Of a DNA stretch of 64,000 bases, positions 7,947-14,605 are shown in pieces. Origin of the DNA: Pseudomonas sp. UBA4194 (GTDB taxonomy: Bacteria; Pseudomonadota; Gammaproteobacteria; Pseudomonadales; Pseudomonadaceae); the NCBI RefSeq assembly GCF_002379585.1, contig NZ_DFUE01000010.1, positions 172,455-236,454 on the forward strand, given 5' to 3'. The notes under the pieces are model-generated. The model searched no databases. It saw nothing but the letters and a program-made list of their open reading frames with translations, and had not been told where the DNA came from. The translations under genes and the position numbers were made by a program. How positions within the stretch are numbered: position 1 is the first letter of the stretch; every line of letters begins with the position of its first letter.

Positions 7947-8582
7947 ATGGCAGGCAAAAAGACGCCCCCGGATCAAAGCGTACAAGTGGTCGTGCTGAGA
8001 GAGGCCGGGTATACCCTATCGGCCATCGCCGACCGTCTGGGCATGAGTGTGAGTACCACGCAGCGCATCATCCGCAGGAACAACGCAGTGGCTGGCGCAA
8101 CCTCTGAGGCACTTGTCTCCAAGGCCCGAGAGCAAATGCTCAACTCATCGTTCGCCCTTGAAGAGATTCAGATGTCGGCGGCAGCGATGGTGCTCGATGA
8201 CTTGTCCATAACACGACAGATCCGCGCGAAACTCGCTCTGTCAGTTGATCAGCTTGATGTAACAGCACCGACAGCGTTCAGATCGCTCGCAGCAGCAAGC
8301 ACCTCTCTCAAGCTAACCCAGGACGTTTACCGGCGATCATTGCCGATGGACAAGCTCGAAGAGGCGCTCGAAGTGGAGCAACTGCCAGAGTTGCACATTC
8401 GCATCATGTCGGAGAACGATGTAGCGGTGATGAGGGCGCAGCAACGCAGAGAGGATGCCGAGCTGAATGGGGATCTAGCGGGTATGAGCGACGAGGACGA
8501 AAACCTTAAATGGTTAGCAGACCGTCGCGCAGCACAGACCGAGCAGACAGATGAAGACGACGATCTAGTGATCGAAGGATGA
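7947..8582 (+). CDS. HTH protein with acidic tail (terminase-small-subunit-like)
   Basis: A 211-residue protein. ATG 7947 is chosen over GTG 7938 because GAGAGG lies 8 nt before it. The N-terminus has an HTH (LSAIADRLGMSVSTTQRIIRRN) of the homeodomain-like class seen in phage small terminases and transposase subunits. A long helical middle follows (about residues 55-130), and the tail from residue 180 is strongly acidic and ends EQTDEDDDLVIEG. DNA binding plus an acidic, protein-contacting tail fits a terminase small subunit or plasmid control protein, but no large terminase is nearby. It pairs with the upstream gene, 12 bp apart. Confidence 0.55.
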   Translation: MAGKKTPPDQSVQVVVLREAGYTLSAIADRLGMSVSTTQRIIRRNNAVAGATSEALVSKAREQMLNSSFALEEIQMSAAAMVLDDLSITRQIRAKLALSVDQLDVTAPTAFRSLAAASTSLKLTQDVYRRSLPMDKLEEALEVEQLPELHIRIMSENDVAVMRAQQRREDAELNGDLAGMSDEDENLKWLADRRAAQTEQTDEDDDLVIEG

Positions 8583-8589
8583 CTTGAGG

Positions 8590-8614
8590 TTGACCGGGCT
8601 ACGGGCATGGTCAA
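8590..8614. repeat. Dyad between HTH gene and Rep-like gene
   Basis: TTGACC and GGTCAA arms with a 13-nt loop lie just after the stop at 8582, upstream of the Rep-like gene at 8717. It could be a weak stem-loop or an operator for the Rep-like gene. No T-run follows. Confidence 0.3.
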
Positions 8615-8716
8615 TCTGTCAAAGTCTTAGATTTACTGTAAGGATGTGACTGCACTGGGCCTGCTGCCTAGACCGTCATTTTGAAAATCAGAGAACAACT
8701 CCTGTGAGAGTTAGAG

Positions 8717-9691
8717 ATGACCCATTCATCAACGGTTGCAGACAGCATCAAGGCCACATTGCCAACGGATCAAACTGAATCCGGTGAAGAACCGGGAACA
8801 GCGGGGGGCGTCGACCCGAACGCTCAAGCTGATTTGCAAATCGGATCTGAAAGGCAAAAAGCCGTAAAATCGAGATCGTCAAAAAGCACTGCTACGGTAG
8901 GCGGGCTGGTGTATGCGAAGGAACACAGCATGCACAAGAGACGTATGTTGGCTAACTCACTTCACCTCCCAGACAAAGGCATCAGAGCAAAGACCCTTCT
9001 AAACGAGCCTCTACCTACCGAAGCCATACTCACGCCCTGGAAGAAGGCTGATGAGTTCACGAAGCTCGCAGCAGCAGCCGGACCGCTTTACTGGATGGCT
9101 CAGCGCAGAGGTTGGGAGCTGAAGACCTTCACCTTGATCCTGAATCACGATCTGGATGACAGACTAAATCGAGGTGACGCCACTGCTTTGACCTACATAC
9201 GAGATCAGATCACTCGCCTTGTTCGAGCATCAGTATCACCAAGGTCTGAGTTCCTATACGGGATAGAAAAAGCGCCTGCTGCCCTCTCCGCATCATCCAG
9301 CCGCCGCCGGTGGCACCTCCATGGTTTGATGATTGGACCACCCGGATTCTCAGCTGCAGGTAAAACACCTCTCAGGCTAGCGCTGCGAGCCCTGAAAGGC
9401 GAGGCAGATACCGACCTAATGTTCCAAACTCCAGGTGAAAAAATTGGGCGTTCGAAGCAGTCTTCCGCGATGAGCTGGTGCTTCTATGCAGTAAAAAATG
9501 GACTCACGCTCGACGTAAATCCGGACCTCCAATCCAAGTACGACGTTCCGCCGGGCAAGCAGGCCTTCCTATCGTCGCTCCTGAGACGAGAAGCGCATAG
9601 GTGGCACGAAGGTATGCGGCACGGCAAAAATGCCTCAGAGCTCATCGTAGAAGCTCCTGGACTGTATGTTTCGTTAACCTTCGGCGTCTGA
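8717..9691 (+). CDS. Probable HUH-type rolling-circle Rep/relaxase-like protein
   Basis: A 324-residue protein. After a disordered, charged first 80 residues it shows three motifs in the order of HUH endonucleases: a strand KTFTLILN (motif 1-like), RRRWHLHGLMI with the His-x-His metal pair (motif 2), and SWCFYAVKNGL with a single Tyr and Lys spaced YxxK (motif 3). It resembles the Gp2/replication proteins of filamentous phages and small integrative elements. Such proteins nick one strand and start rolling-circle replication or transfer. Start ATG 8717 follows GAGAG. A 7-bp-arm hairpin lies 38 bp after its stop. Family assignment rests on motif order, not a search. Confidence 0.65.
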   Translation: MTHSSTVADSIKATLPTDQTESGEEPGTAGGVDPNAQADLQIGSERQKAVKSRSSKSTATVGGLVYAKEHSMHKRRMLANSLHLPDKGIRAKTLLNEPLPTEAILTPWKKADEFTKLAAAAGPLYWMAQRRGWELKTFTLILNHDLDDRLNRGDATALTYIRDQITRLVRASVSPRSEFLYGIEKAPAALSASSSRRRWHLHGLMIGPPGFSAAGKTPLRLALRALKGEADTDLMFQTPGEKIGRSKQSSAMSWCFYAVKNGLTLDVNPDLQSKYDVPPGKQAFLSSLLRREAHRWHEGMRHGKNASELIVEAPGLYVSLTFGV

Positions 9692-9728
9692 GTACAGCAT
9701 CATGGGCATACAAAGAATGCTTCTATCG

Positions 9729-9749
9729 GTGATAGCAAAGAACTATCAC
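9729..9749. repeat. Perfect hairpin GTGATAG-N7-CTATCAC
   Basis: Seven-base perfect arms around a 7-nt loop lie between the Rep-like gene and the Ntn-hydrolase gene. No T-run follows, so it is unlikely to be a terminator. Single-strand hairpins of this size next to a rolling-circle rep gene are candidate nick or recognition sites. Operator function is the alternative. Confidence 0.45.
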
Positions 9750-9810
9750 AGGCGATCTTTGTAAAGAAAAAAATACATAAAAAACGCAAGCGCCGGTCGG
9801 AATTGCTCCT

Positions 9811-9816
9811 TATAAT
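9811..9816 (+). promoter_or_regulatory. Probable promoter -10 of the Ntn-hydrolase gene
   Basis: A perfect TATAAT lies 73 bp before ATG 9889. No good -35 hexamer is seen at 16-18 bp, so an activator may be needed. The region before it is AT-rich. Confidence 0.45.
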
Positions 9817-9888
9817 CTGCCGCCCTTCGCTGATACCGAACGCGCAGTGATGGGTAGAAGATAAATCCAAAGGGAATTGTTCTGATCC

Positions 9889-10614
9889 ATGACCACGAAC
9901 GTCTACGACCGCACCACCGGCTTCATCACCAGTGATTCACGATGGTCAGTCGAGAGAGATTTCGCGATCATGTACGTTGATGACACAGGCTTCGATAAAA
10001 TCGAAGAGGCGCGCGGAAAGGTCTTCCTATTCGCAGGCGATTCTGAAATTATCCAGCTGTGGAAAACGTTTTTGAGGTCTGGACCTCTGTCGTCGCACGG
10101 TCGTCCTAAGATCGAAGGCATCGCGATTTTGATCGCCGAAGCAGATAGCGGTCGACTGGTCTACCATTACGGTCAGGACATACTGCTTCCTGATTCTGAA
10201 GCGCCAACGACGAGTTTTGCAGGCTCTGGGGCACGGTCAGCAGCACAATGCTGGCAGGCGAATAATTGCGCGCTGAGAGCCGTCGAGACAGCTAAAGGTT
10301 TCGATGTTTTTAGCGGTGGTGAGGTCAAAATGTTTGAACTTTCCACTGGCAAGCACAACCTAAACGATCAGATTGACGTGAAAGATTTGAAAGCCGCGTT
10401 CATCAAAAAGGGGATGGTCATGTTCACCGCTAATAGCCAAAAGCCCGTGACAGTGCAGGAAGCCGCCGCCAACGACGCCCGCGTTGCACAGATTGTCACA
10501 TCCATTGCTAACGGCAGTGTGTCGCTGAAAGCACCGTGTGATGCTATGTATAACCAGCCAACGCATGCTGACAAGAAACGACTTGACGCTGCGCTGGATG
10601 AAATCTTCGGCTGA
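9889..10614 (+). CDS. Proteasome/HslV-like Ntn-hydrolase protein
   Basis: A 241-residue protein with the pattern of proteasome beta subunits and HslV: MTTNVYDRTTG, where Met removal would expose a Thr nucleophile, then ITSDSR (the usual A-D-S-R aspartate), then DKIEEARGKVFLFAGD, matching the '..KI..i.....G' lysine strand, then TSFAGSGARSAAQCW and AVETAKGFDVFSGGEV, matching the family's central helices and 'SGG' strand. Such proteins cut peptides or amides with an N-terminal Thr. The last 60 residues (from about 180) are an extra helical part. It has its own promoter and terminator and no HslU-like ATPase partner in the island. It could be a phage-type HslV homologue; substrate unknown. Confidence 0.65.
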   Translation: MTTNVYDRTTGFITSDSRWSVERDFAIMYVDDTGFDKIEEARGKVFLFAGDSEIIQLWKTFLRSGPLSSHGRPKIEGIAILIAEADSGRLVYHYGQDILLPDSEAPTTSFAGSGARSAAQCWQANNCALRAVETAKGFDVFSGGEVKMFELSTGKHNLNDQIDVKDLKAAFIKKGMVMFTANSQKPVTVQEAAANDARVAQIVTSIANGSVSLKAPCDAMYNQPTHADKKRLDAALDEIFG

Positions 10615-10623
10615 TCGCCGATG

Positions 10624-10651
10624 AAAAAAAACCCGCTTAGGCGGGTTTTTT
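10624..10651 (+). terminator. Intrinsic terminator after the Ntn-hydrolase gene
   Basis: AAAAAACCCGC-TTAG-GCGGGTTTTTT starts about 10 bp after the stop at 10614. The GC core with flanking A and T runs makes a strong, possibly two-way, terminator. Confidence 0.92.
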
Positions 10652-10878
10652 GCTATCTGTGGTCTGCGATGGGACGCGACCTACCGCCTGTAGCTCATAT
10701 GGCAGCACAGAGCCCAGCTCGATGTCCTACGTAGAGTGGCAAGCACGAATGCGGCATTAGCTGGCTACGATTGTTGATTGAGCTTTCTCTCGACAGCCAT
10801 CAACACGAGTCAATTCCATCCCGGTGCCCCCGCTCCTCATTGAGCCCCCCCCTACGAAACTACCTTGTGAGGTCACTG

Positions 10879-11355
10879 ATGGGTAAAGACATGGACCCTT
10901 TTCGCGCCAAGCACTCCGAACTCAACCAGAAGCATCTGGACGCCCTCACCGATGAAGGGATGGTGATTCTCAAAGTACATCTTGTCATCGAAGAATTGCT
11001 TCGTGATTTCTGCGGCGCCGTCGTCCCAAATCCCAAGCACCTACGAGAAGCCCGACTGACATTCAAGCAGACCATGCTTTTAGCTCGGTCACTCACAGAT
11101 CATGACATCGACTGGATATGGGCTGTCCTGAGAAATTTGAACCGGATGCGCAACCTGATGGCGCATGCGGTAGAGCCCTCTGAAGAAGAATACTCTAGGT
11201 GCCGCAACACCATCATCCAGCTCGTCTCGGAGGCCCGCCCAGGCGGTCGCCCAGACTCCCTGAAAGGCGCGCTACAGTACGCTTATGGATGGCTCGGCGG
11301 CATGCTCTCTAACCTTGTCACGACGAAGCATCTCCGACCGCAAGTTAAATCGTAA
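10879..11355 (+). CDS. HEPN-motif protein, possible RNase toxin
   Basis: A 158-residue all-helical protein. ATG 10879 is preferred, with GAGG 7 nt upstream; an earlier in-frame start at 10771 would add 36 low-complexity residues. The helix ending LRNLNRMRNLMAHAVEP holds R-N-L-M-A-H, the R(x4)H signature of HEPN domains, which in many toxins and abortive-infection proteins form a dimeric RNase site. The first half (VHLVIEELLRDFCGAV) matches the first HEPN helix pair. No partner antitoxin gene (such as a nucleotidyltransferase) is adjacent, so it may act alone or be inactive. It converges with the minus-strand gene at 11366. Confidence 0.6.
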   Translation: MGKDMDPFRAKHSELNQKHLDALTDEGMVILKVHLVIEELLRDFCGAVVPNPKHLREARLTFKQTMLLARSLTDHDIDWIWAVLRNLNRMRNLMAHAVEPSEEEYSRCRNTIIQLVSEARPGGRPDSLKGALQYAYGWLGGMLSNLVTTKHLRPQVKS

Positions 11356-11365
11356 TTTCCCTGAG

Positions 11366-11836
11366 TCAGTGGCCGAGCTTCATCAGCAGTATTTCTTTGA
11401 TCTCGACTTGATCGTGGAAATCGGCGTACTCCACGAAGCTCATCGCACCACTAGACTTTGTGATGTCGAAGCCAGAAGCCACGATCCGGCGCACCTCGCT
11501 CACATTTCCCATCGATATCGCCTTCATAAGATCTTCAGGGCTGATGTGATCCGGGAGCTTAGCCAGGGGCACGTCAGATCCGGCGATTGGAGCAGGACGT
11601 GTGGCCGCGACAGACCCGAATCCATACAGCATGACTCCGACAACGATGAATGCTATCGCCAGCATCAAAGAGTTCTGCTTCTCAGAAACGAGGCCGACGT
11701 TGTGGACCCGCATGCCTGCCGTTGAAGATGACATGTAGACATCGCTCACCGGAACGCTGGTATCCATGTACATCGCCATCATCAGCATCACGAATCCCAC
11801 AACACCGATTACCAGCCCTGCATTTTTCATGTTCAT
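11366..11836 (-). CDS. Two-helix membrane protein with ankyrin-like C-terminus
   Basis: A 156-residue protein. ATG 11836 is chosen because AGGGA lies 8 nt before it; the longer frame from 11923 lacks a site. Transmembrane helices are visible at about residues 5-23 (GLVIGVVGFVMLMMAMYM) and 57-75 (LMLAIAFIVVGVMLYGFG). The last 50 residues (LMKAISMGNVSEVRRIVASG, then YADFHDQVEIKEILL) look like one and a half ankyrin repeats facing the cytoplasm. Such proteins often act as anchors or immunity partners. It converges on the HEPN gene with a 10-bp gap, which may mean paired function, but this is only position. Confidence 0.55.
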   Translation of the reverse strand: MNMKNAGLVIGVVGFVMLMMAMYMDTSVPVSDVYMSSSTAGMRVHNVGLVSEKQNSLMLAIAFIVVGVMLYGFGSVAATRPAPIAGSDVPLAKLPDHISPEDLMKAISMGNVSEVRRIVASGFDITKSSGAMSFVEYADFHDQVEIKEILLMKLGH

Positions 11837-12346
11837 GTCGGCTATCCCTATGCGCCCGCATTTGATAAGCGCTCGCTCGAAAATAACGGACGACACCCAT
11901 GCCAACCCGGCCTGACGTCGCACGTTCCCTATCTACCGGCACTGTGACTCTAAAATGAGGGCGAAAATTCCTGCCTTACAGCAGCAAAATCGATGCTTGA
12001 ACGGCGTGTGACATCGCCCTCCGGAGGTCGAAAGCACTTGTCAGGCGAGCGCTTACAGCCCATCAAGAGTGTAAAACGGGACCCTAGACCCGACGCCCCA
12101 AGCCAACGGACCGCCCTACCACCCCTGCTAAGGAGTTAGTTGACGAGATAAGAACAGGTATGCGGTATATGGCAACGACGCCTCAGAACTCATCGCAGGA
12201 GCTATAAAGCGGTATGGAGCGTAAGGTGGGGTCGTGCCGTCGTAACCAATAGACATGCTGCAATCGTTGTGAATCCATCCACACGCTCGATGCTCGCTAG
12301 CATGACAATGATATTGTAAAGCCACTCAGCCTACGGAAAGCCGCGT
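11837..12346. other. 510-bp gap upstream of the deoxyribosyltransferase-like gene
   Basis: No reading frame here has a ribosome site or recognisable motif. Divergent promoters for the genes at 11836 (minus) and 12347 (plus) must lie here. AATGATATTGTAAAG just before 12325 is AT-rich and may include a -10. Confidence 0.4.
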
Positions 12347-13219
12347 ATGTTCAATCTCCTCGTCAGCGCCAGCCCATGGGATCAGCCCCGTAAGACCTAC
12401 GCCTCGTCCAGGGTTCTGCAAAGCGGCTACAGCTCGGATCAAGTACTGGCAAGGTTTGCCCCGTCCGGTATCGTGAACTTCGATGCACTTAAAGAGCTGC
12501 CTACGCTTTTCGTGCAGGAAACCTCTCAGCACTACCCAGACCAACTGGCAAGGGTAGGAACTATCCTCAGCGTTCGTACCAGTGGTACGGAAGTTGCGAT
12601 CGAATATCGCTTCGACCAGGAGGTCAGGCCGATTCCCCAGAATGAGTTGATTCGGATGGAACATCATTTGGGGATCGTTTCAAATCCCAGGCGAGGTTTT
12701 GGAGAGTTGTCCACGACACACTGGGCCGTCAAAGACTTCAACCTATACCGGGCACTGTTCATCGCGCAACCAGGGAGGGATCGGACGCCGAAGGTCTTCA
12801 CGCTCCCTGAATCGGGTATCGTACAGTTTGACCAACTCTCCGCCATGATGCCTTTTGACAGTAGCTTTTCAGGCGTTTTTCAAGCTATTCGCAGGGCAGC
12901 TCAACGCGTGAACATGAGGTGTGATCGGGTTGATGGCATCTGGGAAAATCATGCCGTAATCCAAGATGTCATCAGCTTGATAGACCGTTCTGCCTTCGTA
13001 ATCTGCGACTGCACGGGCCGTAATCCCAATGTGTTTTACGAAATCGGTATCGCGCATTCGTTGGGCAAGGAAGTGATTTTGATCACGCAGAACGGTGACG
13101 ACATCCCATTTGACCTCAGACATCTCCGCTATCAGCGGTATTTGAATAACAACGAAGGCTTGACGGACCTGGAGGAAAGACTATTCCAGCGACTTCAAGC
13201 TCCATTACAACAGCTGTGA
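12347..13219 (+). CDS. Protein with nucleoside-deoxyribosyltransferase/TIR-like C-terminal domain
   Basis: A 290-residue protein. The C-terminal half (about 165-285) has the marks of a Rossmann-like N-glycoside-cleaving domain: SAMMPFDSSFSGVF, then RVDGIWENHAVIQDVISLI, then FVICDCTGRNPNVFYEIGIA with its Asn-x-Asn and catalytic-type Glu, and IPFDLRHLRYQRY. Proteins with this domain include nucleoside 2-deoxyribosyltransferases and TIR-like effectors of bacterial immunity that cut NAD or nucleotides. The N-terminal 160 residues are an unfamiliar beta-rich domain, plausibly a sensor. A defence effector is likely but unproven; no cyclic-nucleotide synthase or other partner is next to it. Confidence 0.62.
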   Translation: MFNLLVSASPWDQPRKTYASSRVLQSGYSSDQVLARFAPSGIVNFDALKELPTLFVQETSQHYPDQLARVGTILSVRTSGTEVAIEYRFDQEVRPIPQNELIRMEHHLGIVSNPRRGFGELSTTHWAVKDFNLYRALFIAQPGRDRTPKVFTLPESGIVQFDQLSAMMPFDSSFSGVFQAIRRAAQRVNMRCDRVDGIWENHAVIQDVISLIDRSAFVICDCTGRNPNVFYEIGIAHSLGKEVILITQNGDDIPFDLRHLRYQRYLNNNEGLTDLEERLFQRLQAPLQQL

Positions 13220-13254
13220 TCGCCCCTCGCATCGACGTCGGTGCCCCCGTGCTG

Positions 13255-13659
13255 CTATCCGGCCAGAGGTTTTCTGAACCCCCGAGCAATCCAAGCTCCG
13301 ACTAGCCCGGCGATGTACAGCAACCCGCAGAGAGCAATCCAACCGCCTGTCAATTTGGCTACAGTGACAGGCCGCTGCTTACTGACCTTGTCCATGAACT
13401 CAGCATGATTCGCTTTTGATTGCTCGATTTCAATCAGACGCTCTGACACCGGGGTCTGTGCCAGCACCTCTCTAAGCAACCTATTGGACCCCTGTATAGG
13501 GCTCTGGATGACCTTTATCTCGGCTAACTTTTCGTCGATCGTTTCCTGATGCTTCTGATTGAGATGTTCGTCGGTTGGGATAAACGTCCGATAGAGGTAC
13601 ACCGGCACCAACAAGAGTACGACACAGCACACGATCCACGCCCTTTGCCAACCATTCAT
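13255..13659 (-). CDS. Small inner-membrane protein, two transmembrane helices
   Basis: A 134-residue protein starting at ATG 13659 with GGAGG 7 nt upstream (the longer frame from 13689 adds a low-complexity stretch). It opens MNGWQRAWIVCC and runs into a transmembrane helix (residues 8-25). A 70-residue, charged, probably coiled periplasmic part follows, then a second helix (about 103-123, GGWIALCGLLYIAGLVGAW) with a basic end. Short Pseudomonas membrane proteins opening 'MNxWQR' are common on islands and have no known function. The 35-bp gap to the convergent gene at 13219 shows nothing. Confidence 0.6.
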   Translation of the reverse strand: MNGWQRAWIVCCVVLLLVPVYLYRTFIPTDEHLNQKHQETIDEKLAEIKVIQSPIQGSNRLLREVLAQTPVSERLIEIEQSKANHAEFMDKVSKQRPVTVAKLTGGWIALCGLLYIAGLVGAWIARGFRKPLAG

Positions 13660-13839
13660 ACCAGCACCTCCAGCGCCACTGAAATCCATATCTGTGATGC
13701 AAGCAAGTCAGCGGTGCAGGCTAATGAGGGTGATTCCTTGAACATTTGTAGCTCCTTTTTCGGTGAAAGATAGCCTTCGGGATGACGTCAGTAGCAAAGT
13801 AGATGCTAATCACAGTATGTAAACGGCGACATTTGGTGA

Positions 13840-14068
13840 ATGCCTATTTCACCAAGCCAATGCCCCCTTATTTCCATTTTTTGCCGCGAACGTGAAGCGA
13901 CGCAGGTTACAGCTTGGGCTGACGCAAGAAACCCTAGCAGAGCATGCGGGGGTTCACCGGACCTACGTGGGAATGCTTGAACGGGGCAAGAAAAATCTGA
14001 CGATCTATAACATATGGCGACTGGCGAACGCTCTCAATGTTAAAGCCGCCGACCTTCTAATCGAATAG
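13840..14068 (+). pseudogene. XRE-family regulator split by one extra T
   Basis: The frame ending TAG 14066-14068 encodes a complete XRE helix-turn-helix: FAANVKRRRLQLGLTQE, LAEHAGVHRTYVGMLERG, then TIYNIWRLANALNV. That frame has no ATG, since it opens after a stop at 13820. An ATG at 13840 in another frame gives MPISPSQCPLISIF and meets the HTH frame at a run of six T (13877-13882). With five T the two halves join into a 75-residue protein of normal family length. It is a frameshift mutation, a sequencing slip, or slippage-dependent expression. A GTG at 13892 could give a shorter product but has no ribosome site. It would be the likely repressor of the island. Confidence 0.6.
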
Positions 14069-14233
14069 ACGGTTACACACCACAACGGGCGAACTCTCGT
14101 ATGCTTCCACGGCGCGACCGTACCCCTGGATGATCTTGCTTTGTGTCAACGGCATAGCTAAGGTCGTGTGACATCCACAAGCCTCTCTAGGTGTGACACC
14201 GATACCAAATTCCATACCCACTGCTGCTAGCTG

Positions 14234-14339
14234 GACGCCCACCCCCGACATGGGTATCATGGCGCCCGCGTTGCACCAGTAGCTCAGCTGGATAGAGTAC
14301 TGCCCTCCGAAGGCAGGGGTCGTGGGTTCGAATCCCGCC
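14234..14339 (+). repeat. Right direct repeat of the integrated element (attR)
   Basis: The partner of 2812-2917, with 105 of 106 bases equal. It includes a -35-like TGGACG (14232-14237), the -10 TATCAT (14255-14260), the GC-rich discriminator and the tRNA down to the acceptor stem. The element thus brings its own promoter and almost the whole tRNA. 14069-14233, inside the island end, holds no gene that I can see. Confidence 0.9.
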
Positions 14340-14349
14340 TGGTGCACCA
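14273..14349 (+). tRNA. tRNA-Arg (CCG), reconstituted at attR
   Basis: A 77-nt complete cloverleaf: acceptor GCACCAG/CTGGTGC, D arm with AGCTGGATAGAG, anticodon stem CTGCC/GGCAG with loop CTCCGAA (anticodon CCG), T arm GTGGG-TTCGAAT-CCCGC, and encoded discriminator A plus CCA. The 3' end and following terminator are chromosomal, while the promoter and 5' part are carried by the island. This is the only working copy in the window. Confidence 0.95.
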
Positions 14350-14364
14350 TTGATTCAAACAGAG

Positions 14365-14397
14365 AAAACCTCAGGTGAAAACCTGGGGTTTTTTTTT
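14365..14397 (+). terminator. tRNA-Arg terminator
   Basis: AAACCTCAGGT-gaaa-ACCTGGGGTTT followed by a run of T, starting 16 bp after the tRNA end. A standard intrinsic terminator. Confidence 0.9.
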
Positions 14398-14605
14398 GCC
14401 TTCCTTTATGAGCAGCTCTTATTCCCGCTTCATCGGGGACGGCGCTGCATGAAGATGTGCTCCCTGAAAATCGACCTGACGGTTTCCGCACTGGGCAAGC
14501 ATCTGTGGGGGCGTAGCAGTTGCAACACGGCGTAACGTCGGACTGGCGAACCTTGTCGGCTGACTGGCGTCCGACCTAGGCAAGCCCATCGTCCGAGGTC
14601 CGCCT

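Noticed and set aside
7947..8582. Calling the island a prophage because of the terminase-small-like protein
   Set aside because: No large terminase, portal, capsid, tail or lysis gene is present.
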